Assembly (NCBI GenBank): GCA_001414485.1
Contig: LLEY01000013.1
Coordinates: 310,001 to 374,000, forward strand
Length of the DNA stretch: 64,000 nucleotides
Reading direction: 5' to 3'
DNA from: Calycina herbarum
Lineage: Eukaryota > Ascomycota > Leotiomycetes > Helotiales > Pezizellaceae
Notes under the pieces: generated by a model
The model's input: only the letters and a program-made list of their open reading frames with translations
Told to the model about the DNA's origin: nothing
The model's database searches: none
Made by a program: the position numbers and the translations under genes
Shown: in pieces, positions 33,714-45,500 of the stretch
Numbering within the stretch: position 1 is the stretch's first letter
How the letters are laid out: each line of letters begins with the position of its first letter

Positions 33714-34823
33714 GATGTTTCGAAAGCGTTTGGAGATTAGGTTGTTCAGTTTTTAGGCTGTTGGGGGGAGGTCATTGACTGCCTTGATGGTTATCGTACG
33801 AAAAAGTCTTCAATGATTAAATATTACCCGGGAAGGTTTAGGAGAATGAGGAAATCAAGTCTTAATCATTCAATATCAAATTGGACAATGGGAAAGAGAA
33901 TACTGAATCCCTCTATTATACCCGAAGAGAACGATCCAAACTCTTGAAAGTCTGCCGCAATGCTTCGAGATCCAACTTGTACAATAAGGTTATTTCGATA
34001 AGCAAGTATTTAAAGCATTCATCGTCAAATATCTAGGATAAAAAAGTAGAAGAAGTCAATTACTAAGATAGTGATGAAAACAATCATCTCAACAATCACT
34101 ATGTAAGCTACTTACTCCAGATCTTTAGGAGAATGAAGTTCTTCGTATGCACTTCAGATGAATGTCGAGTAACTTCGTAGAGATGTCTCCGTAAAAAGCT
34201 TAGTTTCATCACCATTTCTCGAACAGTTAGGACAACAAAATAATATGAAGCTATTTACAGAGATAATCTTCACAAAATTAATCGTCGTAAATAGCTCCAT
34301 TTTTTTCAAGATTTCTTAAGGAGTTATGAGATTAAAGTTTGAGAAAAATGGCTTCAGATAAATAGCAAGTAACTTCAGAGAAGATGTTTCAGTAATTAAC
34401 TTCATTTGATCAATTTCCTTAAAGGCTTGAGAAAAGAAAGTAATGTAAGGCTACGAGTGAATCAAGGAATGTCATTCTCATAAACAGTTTTATTTCAATA
34501 AGAATTCCTAAATTCTTAGGAGAATAAAGTCAAACAAAAGTACTTCAGGTGAACATCAAGTTAATTCATTAAAGTACTTGTTGAAGGCTTGAAAAGCGTA
34601 TTTGCCCCCTGAATCATTATAAGAGGTTGTAGGAGGGAGAGGGATGGGTAAGAGGCTTACATTTATACGCCATTTTCAGCCATTTTCAGCATCATCTCAG
34701 TCTTTTCAAGAATTTCCTAAACCCAATAAGCGACTTCGGAGATTTAACAGGCATATATCTCAAAGCATCCTCAAGCAAGCTCGGCTGCTCTGAGAAGAGT
34801 TTTCTAAGACTGTGAGCGAATTG
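33714..34823. other. A+T-rich gap with degenerate tandem repeats
   Basis: This is gene-free. The middle (about 34128-34600) is made of three diverged repeat units described separately. Confidence 0.5.
34128..34600. repeat. degenerate tandem repeat, period about 190-200 bp
   Basis: Units start near 34128, 34316 and 34516. Each opens with TTAGGAGAATRAAGT-like sequence and continues with ACTTCAGRTGAAYRTCRAGTAACTTC-like sequence; the third unit is truncated. Compare CACTTCAGATGAATGTCGAG, GCTTCAGATAAATAGCAAG and TACTTCAGGTGAACATCAAG. Function is unknown. Confidence 0.6.
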
Positions 34824-36487
34824 TTATCGAGGAAGACGCTCGCTTTCAAAAGACAAGCAATTATCGTCGCCCACTCGTGAAAACACCCTTTTGCACTGGA
34901 CTGTATCGGTCTCCGTCGCTAGATATACTCTGACTTTATTCCAAATTGGTATTGGATCTGCACCAAACTCGAGTAATGAGGACACGACCTTCGCACTCAG
35001 AAAAGCCTTGTACTGCGGCTCAGGTATCAGTGCATATAACAATAAAGGTTTTCCATGGGGTCCTTCAAGGTCTTTCTCTCTTCTTAGTTTTTCGTGGAGA
35101 TATCTGTGCAGGCCGTACTTAACAGCTAAGGTTAAAGCATTTGAATTTGCATTGAGTACTATTGCTTTGTAGAAGTTTTTGTGTGCCCAGCTGTATCCAG
35201 TAGTGAAAAGCTCTTCCATAAGCTCAAATTGGGAGGTTTTGGCATCCGCCTCTAGTCGACGTGCGTATTGGATAGCGCATTGTAGACAGTCTTCTGCCGT
35301 TATGAAACTGTAACCAAAAGTATTCTTCGCTTTCAATTGCAATACGTTGGACCCTAAAATTGCCAAACATGGGTCGTATCCATTTTCCGCCTCGTTCGTC
35401 CAAGATTTGAGGGTCTCCTTGATTTCTCGCTTATTTAGATAATCTGTCACAGTGCGATGAATGTACGAGACATTCATTCGAGGGCGTAATTTACTTTGAG
35501 CACCGTGTTGGATTTCTAGAAGACTTGAAAGATAAGATTCAGGGGTTAACTCAGCTTTCAGAATTCTGGTGCTGGAAAACATGACTGACAGTAAGATGCG
35601 AAACAATTAAGAATCTGGTTCTGGAGAATTCACACAGAGAGAGAGAGAGGTAGACTTACCCCCGGATCGACTTCTAATTCGAGACGTCATTTTTTTGCAA
35701 CGTGAGACGAGGTTCTCCCAGTCTAGAAATTCCACTGGTTTTGAGCCCACCAAGTCTGGATCTTTCTCTTCTGCTAAGGATATAGCGAGAAGAATCAGAG
35801 GCAGGACTGGCAAGAAATCGCTATCCCAAACAGACGTTGTTGCTGTGTCAATCAGCTGGAGCAATCGGGATGCTTCCACCTGATAACTTTCATCAATCTT
35901 CAAGATTATATGAATATAAAGATCTTCTAACTTCCTGGAAGACTTCGGAGCCGAGCCTGCAAGTCAGAAATTGTGTCACGTTCCCCAAGACCTTTGAGAA
36001 GCGAGACGACAACTAGCCGAACCCATAAGAACACCCCGCTCGCGGCGGTTACAATATCTTCAATCATGAACTAAGGAGTATGCCAGCTAGAACTAGACGG
36101 CGAAAGAGACGAGAGACTCACCCTAAGGAAACCAAGACCTGTGAATTGACTTGGTTTCGATACTCTTGGGGGTTCGCCGTCAAATTGTCTATCTCCTTTT
36201 TTGACCAGATGCTTGACAGGGCCTGCGCTAGGTTCCTCCATCCTCGATGTTTTTCTGTGGCAGGTACCTTGAGTTTGTTTAACAGATTGATCAAAGTCTC
36301 AGCATCTTCAGTGCACATGCGGCATAAGTTGCTAGGTCTTGAATATAATTTGCCGATTTCGCAGTAGCTACGTTGGACTGCAGTTCGTTGGAGTTATAAA
36401 GTTGGGTACCAGTTGATATTAGCTTGGTAGTAAAATCCACGAACTGAACAATAATGCCACAAACGAGACTGCTAATAAGTGATCCAT
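34824..36487 (-). pseudogene. relic of a NACHT-type NLR (STAND NTPase) lacking its NACHT core
   Basis: The N-terminal region of a fungal NLR is recognisable from the ATG at 36487 (MDHLLAVSFVA), after which the frame shifts to IVQFVDFTTKLIS. Another shift precedes CTEDAETLINLLNKLKVP and WSKKEIDNL, the usual helical N-terminal domain, ending near 36118. About 50 bp further comes IEDIVTAASGVFLWVRLVV, which normally follows the NACHT domain, so the P-loop NTPase of several hundred residues is missing. A further frameshift lies in the LRSLP/LEDLYIHIILK segment (near 35920). The distal part is open: IDESYQVEASRLLQLIDTA, an intron with a GTAAGT donor near 35650, then VSYIHRTVTDYL and ankyrin-like repeats ending at 34824. 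NLRs serve non-self recognition; this one cannot encode an NTPase. Confidence 0.85.
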
Positions 36488-36703
36488 TATTTGAGATGGG
36501 TTGTGCAGGATGAGGTGGCTTGTGAGGCTGAAGCCTCTCGCAACCTCACCTACGAATGTGTACAAGTGGTCCAGGCCAAGGGCAAGTAGTAGCTCGGATT
36601 TCAGGTAAGAATCCTGAGCTTCCCTCATCTATTGCCTCAGAAATTCCTAGACGATTGGAAGTATGGAACGAGAACATTTAGAAGAATTGGCAGCAATTAG
36701 GCC

Positions 36704-37190
36704 CAGACTTGGGCGGCGATACGATATTAGATCAGATTATCGCGATATATATCGTATAATAAATATCGTAAATTCTTATCTAATATGATAAATATCGTCA
36801 AAAAAGTAACGATAATCGATAAATATCAGGGTCTTAACGCTAGTGCTTTCTAGTACTAAATAAACATTATATAACTATTTGAACTATACTTTCTTATATT
36901 AAAAAGTTATTATATAAATCTTAATTTAGTATAGAGGTCTTATAATAAGAAGAGTAACTCTTAGAGTTATAAATAATTATAATTTACTATATAACTTTAT
37001 TTTTATTTTTAGAAAAATAGTAAGACTAAGTATTCAATTAGCTCTCGGCTAGAAGAACTATTTTCCGCTGATAAACGTTATATTATTAGTTATTCTTAGA
37101 AATCTGGTATCGATCAGATCACTTTATGCGATATAATAATTATCGTGGACCCTCTTAATATGCCACCGGTAATATCGCCGCCCAAGTCTG
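36704..37190. mobile_element. hAT-like MITE A, copy 2
   Basis: This 487-bp element is bounded by CAGACTTGGGCGGCGATA and its inverse. Flanking ATTAGGCC occurs on both sides (36696-36703 and 37191-37198), a perfect 8-bp target duplication, diagnostic of hAT-type insertion. The interior is A+T-rich, non-coding and homologous to the copy at 25.1 kb, with about 90 bp more. It sits about 220 bp upstream of the NLR relic. Confidence 0.95.
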
Positions 37191-37198
37191 ATTAGGCC

Positions 37199-37862
37199 TC
37201 ACCCCAGACAGCCCGCAACGTGTGTAGAACCCGACACAAATAATATGAAAGCTGTTTAGAAGCTGGGTAATGACTATTTGAAATCCTCTGCATGTAATTA
37301 TATTTTTATTTTGTTTTTGCAATTCTTCTACGTCGTGATGATCGCCGCTGCTAATTACTCCCATTTTTTCTGTCTACAAGTGCTTCTGTAAGTGCTCTCA
37401 TCGTTCCAATTTCGAGGCATCGTGATTGAAGTAAATACACTGGAATCATCGAACTAGGATATTGACTTGTATTTTACCAGAAATTGGGAAGATGAGAGGT
37501 GGCGAGATTTTGTGTGATGGTTGAATTGCGGAGTCACACAGCTGAGAATGACGTTTGGCGAAGCTGGACCCCTGAGAAACCGAGGATCGGCTCTTTTGCC
37601 ATGTGAAGGTTCCAATCATGCCACCTGAATATCCCTAACACATGCTAAATTCCGCCTTACCTTGGTCAGGTACCAGCGTTCCAGCACATAACGAGAGCCA
37701 TAACTCGTAAGCTATAGTACGAGCCTCAGAAACTGTTGGGATTATTAACGTCAACGTTTCCAAACTTCTCATCCATATAAAAAGCCCTCCCGAACTCACC
37801 GAAAATACCGTCAAACTGGCGAAAACAAACCATATTCCGAAAATCGTCCCTCAAAAGCCACC
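37199..37862. other. intergenic / promoter of hydrolase
   Basis: No gene is seen. ATAAAAAGCCC near 37777 resembles a TATA-like element upstream of the hydrolase start. Confidence 0.35.
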
Positions 37863-39541
37863 ATGATAGGCACTAGCCCAGCAGAGTATTATTTCATACG
37901 CTTCTGCATCATCGGGCTACACTACTTGGTGCCCCTCGCCCTCTGCTATTGCGCCCTGAACATTCTCCTCTATGGATTCAAAGCAGCAACATACCGCGTA
38001 CCTCTCGTCATAGAGTGTATCGCAGTCGCAGAAGCTCTCTTCTTCCTCTGCGTCTACCTCCCCTACAAATCCTACCTCCAAAAAGAAGCCGTCCATCCAA
38101 CCCCACCAACGCGCGAAGAACGACACGAACTCTTCCAACTCTGCAACGAAAATATCGAGAACCCGAGGGAATATTTACAAAAGTGGTTTCTTGGGGCAGA
38201 CTTGGCGGAAATTAAGAGAGAAAATGTGAAGGATTTCTTCTTGTGGGCGTTCTTCAATCGTGACGGACCGCCCGGGGATGACGATGAAGAGCTGGAGGAG
38301 TATGTTTTCGCGATGGAAAAGCTTTTGGGCCAACCCATAGAAGCTGGCAGAGGAAATGCGAAATGTTTGCGTTTGACACTGGACAAGGTCAATATGCTGC
38401 ATAGAAGTCTGATCTGGTATTTGGTAAGTTCGCCCTCATGGCGAGTTATTGCTCTGTATACACCCAATAAAGGTGCTGTGCTAATCCTTAATAGTGTGTT
38501 GGGTTCGTTGACTTCCTGACTTACACTACATTACTATTCCATGGCTTCCATTTCCACCGAACAAGCCTCTCACGATTATTTACCCTATTTCCATTCCGAT
38601 GGCAATCACTCTTCACCACATATCGTTCACCAGCCAAGCACACAATGTACTGGCACCGACCCCATACTTCACCTACAAAACTTCCTATCCTTTTTATTCA
38701 TGGGATAGGTATTGGATACTACCCATACACAAACTTCCTGAACGAGCTCAACTCAACAGCCGGTGTAGAGTCGTCTGATCCTAATGAGCAAGTTGGAATT
38801 ATTGCCATTGAGATCATGCCAGTCGCTTTTAGGATTACGCATCACGCACTGGGTCGTGAGGAGCTTTGCGTGGAAATAGATCAGATCCTCCACGAGCATT
38901 TTGGTCCAGATCAGAAGTTCATTTTGGCATCGCATTCTTATGGAACGGTCATTTCGACTCATTTACTCAAGACACCTACCATCGCAAAGAGGATAGGTCC
39001 AATTGTTTTGGTAGATCCTGTTTCTATATTGCTCCACCTTCCTGATGTGGCTTATAACTTCACTCGCCGGCAACCAAAACATGCCAACGAGCATCAATTG
39101 TACTATTTCGCGAGTATGGATATGGGCGTCAGCCATACTTTGAGTAGACATTTCTTTTGGAACGAAAATGTGTTGTGGAAGAAGGATCTTGAAGGTCGGA
39201 AAGTCACAGCGAGTTTGAGTGGAAAGGATCTCATTGTCGATACTCTGGCTGTTGGCAGATACTTGAGCGATCAGCCCAAAACCGCCGCTAGTCTTTACCG
39301 AGATGATCCGGAGCTAGTAAGTGTTGATGAAGGGGATGAAAATTCGACTGTTCGACAAAGAAGTGGTGGAATCAGCCCTGCTGTCGAGTTAAATGATGAA
39401 GAATGGCAATCACGGCCTTGGAAAGGAACTGGAATTGATGTTCTATGGTTCAAGGACCTCGATCATGCGCAAGCTTTTGACAGTAAATCTTCCAGACGAA
39501 GGTTGATTGAAGTCATTCGTGCTTATAGCGCGAGCGGCTGA
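37863..39541 (+). CDS. membrane-anchored alpha/beta hydrolase
   Basis: Coding is join(37863..38423, 38495..39541), 535 residues. The 71-bp intron (GTAAGT, GCTAATC, AATAG) joins RSLIWYL to CVGFVDFLTY. Two hydrophobic segments near the N-terminus (about 12-40 and 47-67) suggest membrane anchoring. A charged linker containing DDDEELEEYV follows. The hydrolase fold starts near 245: PILFIHGIG is the oxyanion strand and ASHSYGT (Ser335) the nucleophile elbow, with Ser in place of the first Gly of GxSxG. LVDPVS is a likely acid strand and LDHAQAF near the C-terminus the likely His. It resembles conserved uncharacterised fungal hydrolases; the substrate is unknown. Confidence 0.82.
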
Positions 39542-40002
39542 AATGGGATTACTCATTGTTCCATCTTTCCAGAGATTTGGGGCAATCGTTTCCTTGAAAC
39601 GAGAGTCGCCAACTGCCACTTCCATCTTCCATCGTCCATCGCGAGGGATGCTACCAAATTCAGTCAGAAACGAATTGCATTGCGTGAATTCCGATGTTTT
39701 CAAGAATTACCATTAGATTACAAGAAATGGTCCGTTGAGGATCGGGGAGGAAGCCACTAGACGGGTTGAATAGAGTAGAGTCCGTTTGCTTTTAGGTGGT
39801 CATTAGATCGCAAGCTATATACCCAAACACGAAAGGTTAGTTTTCTAGTGTCATTTATGACACATTGATAATTGAATAAAATCATCATCACTTTTTTTTA
39901 TCCGCCTTGACGTTTCCATCTCAGTTCTTAACTTTTTCTGTCTCGTATTTCTCCCTTCTTGATCAGGATTACCACTGCAATACAACCCCAAAATTTGGCA
40001 AT
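39542..40002. other. intergenic, no gene seen
   Basis: It separates two genes on the same strand. CATCGTCCATCGCGAG near 39630 matches the MITE terminus word, but no partner end is seen. Confidence 0.35.
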
Positions 40003-40654
40003 ATGGACGCCCAACCATCGGATTTCTCCATTATTGGGAACTTCACGGGAGGTCAGCATCCCATTACTGATTCACAGGTATGAAAACGCCCCCGTTCCTT
40101 TTCGCGTATTGGTTGCTGACGAGAGTAGAGAGTAGCGATTTATCTTTCTTTCGTCCTATGGATTTTGGGATATTTGGGGCTCTTCGCTACGTTGGGGGCT
40201 GTGATTTATAGTAAGTTCTTCCTTTCAAGATGTGTTGCCCTGTGTCTGCTTTTTTCTCTCTCACTCAATATATTCACTTTATCTCACACCCCTAAATTTA
40301 AATAACCCGCAAGCTAACAAAACCTCTTCAGTGTGTATAACCGGCCTCCGTCTCCCTCCCCGAGACAACAGAAGTACATACATCTACATCAACCCCGAAA
40401 ACTCCCACCCCTTGAATAAAGATTTAGAATCCGAATCCGAATCAGATGAGGAAGAAGCTCCACTGCTTCCCAGACACAACCAGGATTCTCGCCCAAATGC
40501 ATGTGCGTTGCAGGGTGTTTGCGTTGAGCGAAATGGGAAGGGGGGAGATGAAGACTATGGAAGTTTTTATAATGGTGTTAGAAGTTCTGCGAAGAAGCAG
40601 GGAGATGGGTATGAAGCTGATTCTGATGAGGAGGTTGTCAAAGACGTGAAATAA
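40003..40654 (+). CDS. small single-pass membrane protein, unknown
   Basis: No family is recognised. Coding is join(40003..40077, 40129..40210, 40332..40654), 159 residues; both introns (51 and 121 bp) have good donors (GTATGA, GTAAGT) and hold frame. An N-terminal segment with an N-glycosylation sequon (NFT) precedes one membrane helix (VAIYLSFVLWILGYLGLFATLGAVIY). A cytosolic-looking acidic tail contains DLESESESDEEEAPLLPRH. The EEEAPLL block looks like a dileucine-type sorting signal, suggesting endosomal or vacuolar membrane location; this is inference. Confidence 0.6.
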
Positions 40655-41135
40655 TGTGTGCAAGGAGTGTGAGGGGAGGAAGTTTTTCGAGTTGTTTTGG
40701 GGGAAATGGGATTTCTTGGGGGTTTTTTTCTCTGTGGGTGTTCATAAAAGTTCTGGGGCTGCTTGCGCGGGGCTTGTGATAGAGGGAGTTATTCTTCATT
40801 GGATTTGAATTTGGTTTTCCCATCAGTAAAAATTGTGTCTTTCAATATTATAAATGATTCCTGTTCCACTTGGTCTTTCTATTCTTTCTCGGGTCCAATA
40901 GGTAGGCCAATTGAGGAATTGAGCAATACTCGAGATTCGGTATATATTGCTATTCAAAACTTGGGCAACCTACAGGGTAGGGAATTATTGCCCCACTTAC
41001 CCCAACCCCCGCTTCCCCGCTCTGAAAATGACCTGAACCAGCCACCGCATTTACCTTTTGTTCCACCCAAACCTCGAATTTTGATTGTATACTCCGTAGA
41101 GGTCTTCAGTGTTGAAGTTTTTTACATCTACTATT
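40655..41135. other. intergenic, no gene seen
   Basis: It contains the presumed promoter of the Zn2Cys6 regulator. A 133-codon frame at 40763-41164 has no recognisable content. Confidence 0.35.
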
Positions 41136-43425
41136 ATGCAGTCCATAGGCAGAAGCAATTCTGAATCGTCCAATCCAGTTGTCTCGCCATCGACAACCTC
41201 CTTTCGAACTCGGGTTAGAAAAAGAACAGCGCATGCATGTGATGCCTGTCGGATGAGAAAATCCAGGTAGGTTGTGGAGGTGTGTTTACTTTTTACAGCT
41301 AGGCAATTTTTGCTAATACTTCCAGGTGTGATGGGTAGGTCATGTAACGCGAATACTTCGTAGAATATTCTAACATCGCAACCAAGACAACAACCATGCG
41401 CGTGGTGTACGGAAAATGATGTCGATTGTCTTTATGGGCGGCAGCAGCAAATGACCGGGTGGGTTATATGTATTAGTGCTTGAAGCTAGGCTGACTATTA
41501 CTTTTAGGAGTGGTCAAAACCAAGCTCAAGGGAAGAGTGACAAGATTCTTGAAACAGTTCTCAGAATGGATGCTCTACTGAACTCTATCCATGACAACCT
41601 GGTATTTATTATACCCCTTTTTTTCATGGGGACCAAATTTAATTATTCAATAGCGTGATCCCCAACGAGCAAAGACGGATAGAAGTTCTTTCTCTCCTAA
41701 TGTCATCACGGAAACAACCCCTTCTGATCAAGATTTCGACCGAGTTGCAAATGCGAGCCTTCCCTCCCACGTTAGTGCAACGGAAGATCTACTCTCCTCA
41801 ACCCTTGCCCAACCATTCCCCTCACTACTCGAGCAATTCCGTCCAATCTTTCTCCTAGAAAGTAAACGTACACCGCTTCCCTTCCAAAGTCGCTTCACAC
41901 GAAGTCCAGCTTTCACCCCAGAGGAAGCAAACCGTTTACTGGCCTCTTTTCAAGCGACAGTGAACTTTTGGTATCCATGTATTAGTAAAGCTACCTTGGA
42001 TATGCTTTTCGATAGAGTTCAAAATGGGTTCACGGAGAATTCTTGTGAAGATTGTCTTGCTTTGTTGGTTTTGGCGCTTGGAGCGGCGAGTGAGTTGGTG
42101 GTTAAACATGCTAATTCGGAGGACGATTATCGGAGTTTTGACTCTAGACAGCAGCAGAATGAGTTGAGTAATATGGCGAATGTTTGTTTTGACGAAGCGA
42201 GTAAGTTACTGGTTGTGGCGTATACGGAAGTTAGCACTATTTCTGCTCAGTGTGTGTTTCTCGCTTCGTGAGTGTTTTCTTCCCTGCTTCAATTTTGGAG
42301 TTGGACAAACAGTGCTAATGTTTAGAAAGTCTCTTTTGTTCCTTTCTCCAACGACCATTGCAAACTTGGAGTTATCTTTGTGTGGTCGCTTCGAAATGTC
42401 GATCTCTGCTTGCTTACGGAACGGGCTCAAGTAATTTCGAGGACGAGGAATGCGTTCGGCGTATGTTCTGGTCATGTTATATTATTGAAGTATATATTCC
42501 CTGATTCATCATCCTCGAAATTTGTACTAACAGAAATAGTGCGATTTAATTTCCGAACTCTCTCACCTCCCGCAAACAGGAGTAGCAGAAGTAGAGTCTC
42601 GCACTCCCCTTCCATCACCTCTCCAAACGCATCAATCCAACACCGAAACAGAGTCATCAGCCCTCTACTTCCTCTCATGCATCTCCATTCGCCGCCTTCT
42701 AAATCGTGTCCACCACCTCCTCTATTCTTCCTCAAACCACTCCAAAAACGCCCCAACAGTCACAATCTCAGACTCCCTACGAGGAATGATAGCAGAACTC
42801 TCTCACCAGCTCCTATTATGGCGAGAAACATTACCGGAATTTCTACAGTTCGAAGAAGGAGTCGAAGAATGCTCAAATCAACATGCTGCTTTCTTGAGAC
42901 AGAGATATTTAGCTTGTAAGAGTGTGATTTATAGACCTTACGTGGAAATTGTACTTCGAGATGGGGAGGGTGTTTGTGGAGTTGAGATGGTTGAGGGAGC
43001 GGCGAGGTGTTTGAGTGCCAGTTGTTATCATATTGGATATTTGAGGAGTTTTAGTCAGGTTTGTTTCCTTCTCTCCACTTCTCCTCGCACATCGCACTTC
43101 GAGATTTCTTTCTCGGTTCTTACGGTATCAAGCCCTTATTTCACAACCCTGATAAGCGAGCTAACAATTTACAAAGACTGTAATGATAGATACATGGATC
43201 TGTTCCCTCTCCATGACATCAACAATGTTCATCCTCCTCGTTTCTCTCCAAAATCCTGCATTAAGACAAACTCTCTTGGCACAACATGCTATTCTGGATT
43301 TCGGAATTCATTTGCAGAGACTTCTTGGTTCTTGGATTAGTATTGTTCCGAATAAGAGTCCGAGTATACAGCAATCTGTGAGATTAATCGCGGAGATTGA
43401 TCGGTTGATTAGAGGGAGTTTGTGA
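41136..43425 (+). CDS. Zn2Cys6 transcription factor
   Basis: This is a fungal binuclear-zinc regulator of 615 residues in eight exons: join(41136..41266, 41326..41334, 41387..41458, 41508..41601, 41654..42267, 42330..42489, 42540..43058, 43177..43425). All junctions keep frame. The cluster CDACRMRKSRCDG..QPCAWCTENDVDC begins near residue 38 and is interrupted by two introns enclosing a 9-nt exon (GTGTGATGG) that encodes its third Cys. The middle homology region follows (NFWYPCISKATLDMLF, then LQTWSYLCVVASKCRSLL, RRMFWSCYIIE, ISELSHLPQTGV) with a C-terminal helical part. Targets are unknown. Exon 6 uses the second of two adjacent acceptors (TTTAG, then AAAG). Confidence 0.87.
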
Positions 43426-43904
43426 GAATATAGGAATGTATATAGTTGGATATATAGCTGCTTTTGGGAGAGCGGGTGGTGTTGGTTGGAATCTTGCTTT
43501 TTTTTATCTCAAGTCGCCTTCGGGGTCTTAATGCGGAGACGATAATCAAGTACTTGGAAAACTTCCTTTGACGAAAAGAGAGGCCAAGCGTTCTGGTCTG
43601 TGGATGTAATAACTGTCAATCTCATGTGATAGGCTGACGGTAGTTTTTTTGAGTTTCAGGGGGATTGCCTCACGTGCACGAAGTTTGGCGGTGAGTGCCG
43701 CGGCTGAGGGGCAAAGCAAAGCAACAAGATTGATTTTGGCCAGCCTCATTTCATCCCAGTGAAAGATGTCATAACCGGTTCACCCGAAACTCGTCAAACA
43801 AGAGGAAATCTCCATACAAACTGCCTCTTCTTCAACACCCACAATGCCTGCTGCAACCTCGACCGGATGAGACTCTTCAACTATAGGGCTTCGAATTGCC
43901 CGCC
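43426..43904. other. intergenic with short upstream reading frame
   Basis: An ATG at about 43843 opens a nine-codon frame just before the hydrolase start at 43905. It is a possible leader peptide or simply leader. Nothing else is seen. Confidence 0.35.
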
Positions 43905-45500
43905 ATGTTGCTCCCGCCCCCGACTCTGATCTTCACGATTCCCTCAATACATGATGATCTGGTGTTGGACTGTAGAGTCTATCATCCGACCTGTCTTGCT
44001 CCTACGAAGGTTTCGCAGGTAGAGGATTGGCGTAAGAAAGCAGCTATAGTTGCCCATCCTTATGCGCCACTTGGGTATGTTACTCGTAATGTTGATCTAG
44101 CGGCCGGACGTTTGGGAGTGGATGCTAATGGGAAACCATAGTGGAAGTTACGACGATCCTATCGTGGAAAGAGTAGCAGCTACCATACTCAAACAAGGCT
44201 TCGTAGTTGGCACGTTCAATTTCAGGTTCATACGCCACCCCGGGTTCCTTTGCTTCATGGTCTAACAATACTGGTTTTCAGAGGGGCAGGTTCTTCAAAA
44301 GGGAAAACATCATGGCAGTCGAAAGCAGAACAGAAAGATTACATCTCCTTCATTGGATTCATGGCATATTATATACACCTCCTTTCTCCGCCTCCCATAC
44401 TCCCACCTCCTATCGAGCAACCCCGATTTACACGATCAGACACTGCATTACACGACCTCACACCAGTCCCCTCACAAAGCCTCCCACCGCCGCATATTAG
44501 CGATGATCAATTCCTCTCCCCAAAACAGTCTTCGAACGTTATTACAACTGAGCTCAATGGGCACAATAAGCAACCAAGGCTACTTTTAGCGGGGTACTCG
44601 TACGGTGCAATGGTGACATGTAGTCTCCCAGCAATCCTGAGCTCAATACTGGCACCCTTCCAAACTCCCCAGGCAGGTACCGCTCATGCCGAAATACGCC
44701 TACGAGCACAAAATCTTGCCACACAGCAGAATGAGTTCATACATGCTCAGATCACAGAAGTCCTTCAAATCGCTCGCCACAATCGCGGCCGAAGCCTACA
44801 AATGGATGATTTACTTTCGAGTCCAACAAGCCCCAGTGCTCGCAAGGCAAGTGGCGGTGTTCGAATGGGAGGCGACGAGGATATTCGACGAGCAAGCCAC
44901 GACTCTTACCGCTCCCGAAGTTCCTTCTCCATCGAAACTCAAGAACGCGTGCGAAAAAGCGTCGATCGCGTCCGCTCCTTTACAAAAGCCCCTCGATTTC
45001 ATACTCCTCGGAGAACAAACAGTAGTGGATCCTGGGCTTCTTTCAAAAGCGGAGAACATGGCTCGAATGCCTCGCTCGATAGACTGAAGAGCGAGCATAA
45101 ACTCTCAGAAGAAGTAGACAATTATATCAAAGAAATCCCGGGAATCCTGGAAGAATTCCAAGCCGCCTACCTTCTCATATCACCACTTCAAGGTCTCGTG
45201 AATAACCTGGCAACAATGTGGACTTATAAACCTGCCAAAGAACGCAAAGCTCTTCCGGAGCCAGAGTTCAAATTCACGGTTGATCCTACACTTGCTCTTT
45301 TTGGAGACGATGATGTCTTTGTAAGTGTAAAGCGGTTGCAGAGTTGGACGGGAAAATTGGAGAAGATGGGCAAGGAAAATAAACGGAATGCATTGGTGTT
45401 TAGGTATCGGGAAGTCAGAGGGGCGGGCCACTTTTGGCATGATCATGACGCTCTCGAGATATTGAAGGAAGAGGTTAAGGATTTTGCGGCAGGGCTGTGA
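43905..45500 (+). CDS. alpha/beta hydrolase with large insert
   Basis: Coding is join(43905..44074, 44142..44225, 44282..45500), 490 residues. Introns of 67 and 56 bp (GTATGT/CATAG, GTTCAT/TTCAG) join PLGG-SYDD and NFRGAG. The fold begins AIVAHPYAPLGGSYDD, FNFRGAGSSKG marks the oxyanion region, and LLAGYSYGA places the nucleophile Ser at about residue 191. GAGHFWHDHD near the C-terminus likely supplies the catalytic His. Between strands there is a long Ser/Arg-rich insert (about 230-340), probably disordered and phosphorylated (SYRSRSSFSIETQERVRKS). It resembles a conserved fungal hydrolase group without known substrate. A 95-codon minus frame at 44811-45098 is a shadow. Confidence 0.83.

Noticed and set aside
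39620..39650. GTCCATCGCGAG like the MITE terminus
   Set aside because: It is a single short match with no partner end or interior similarity.
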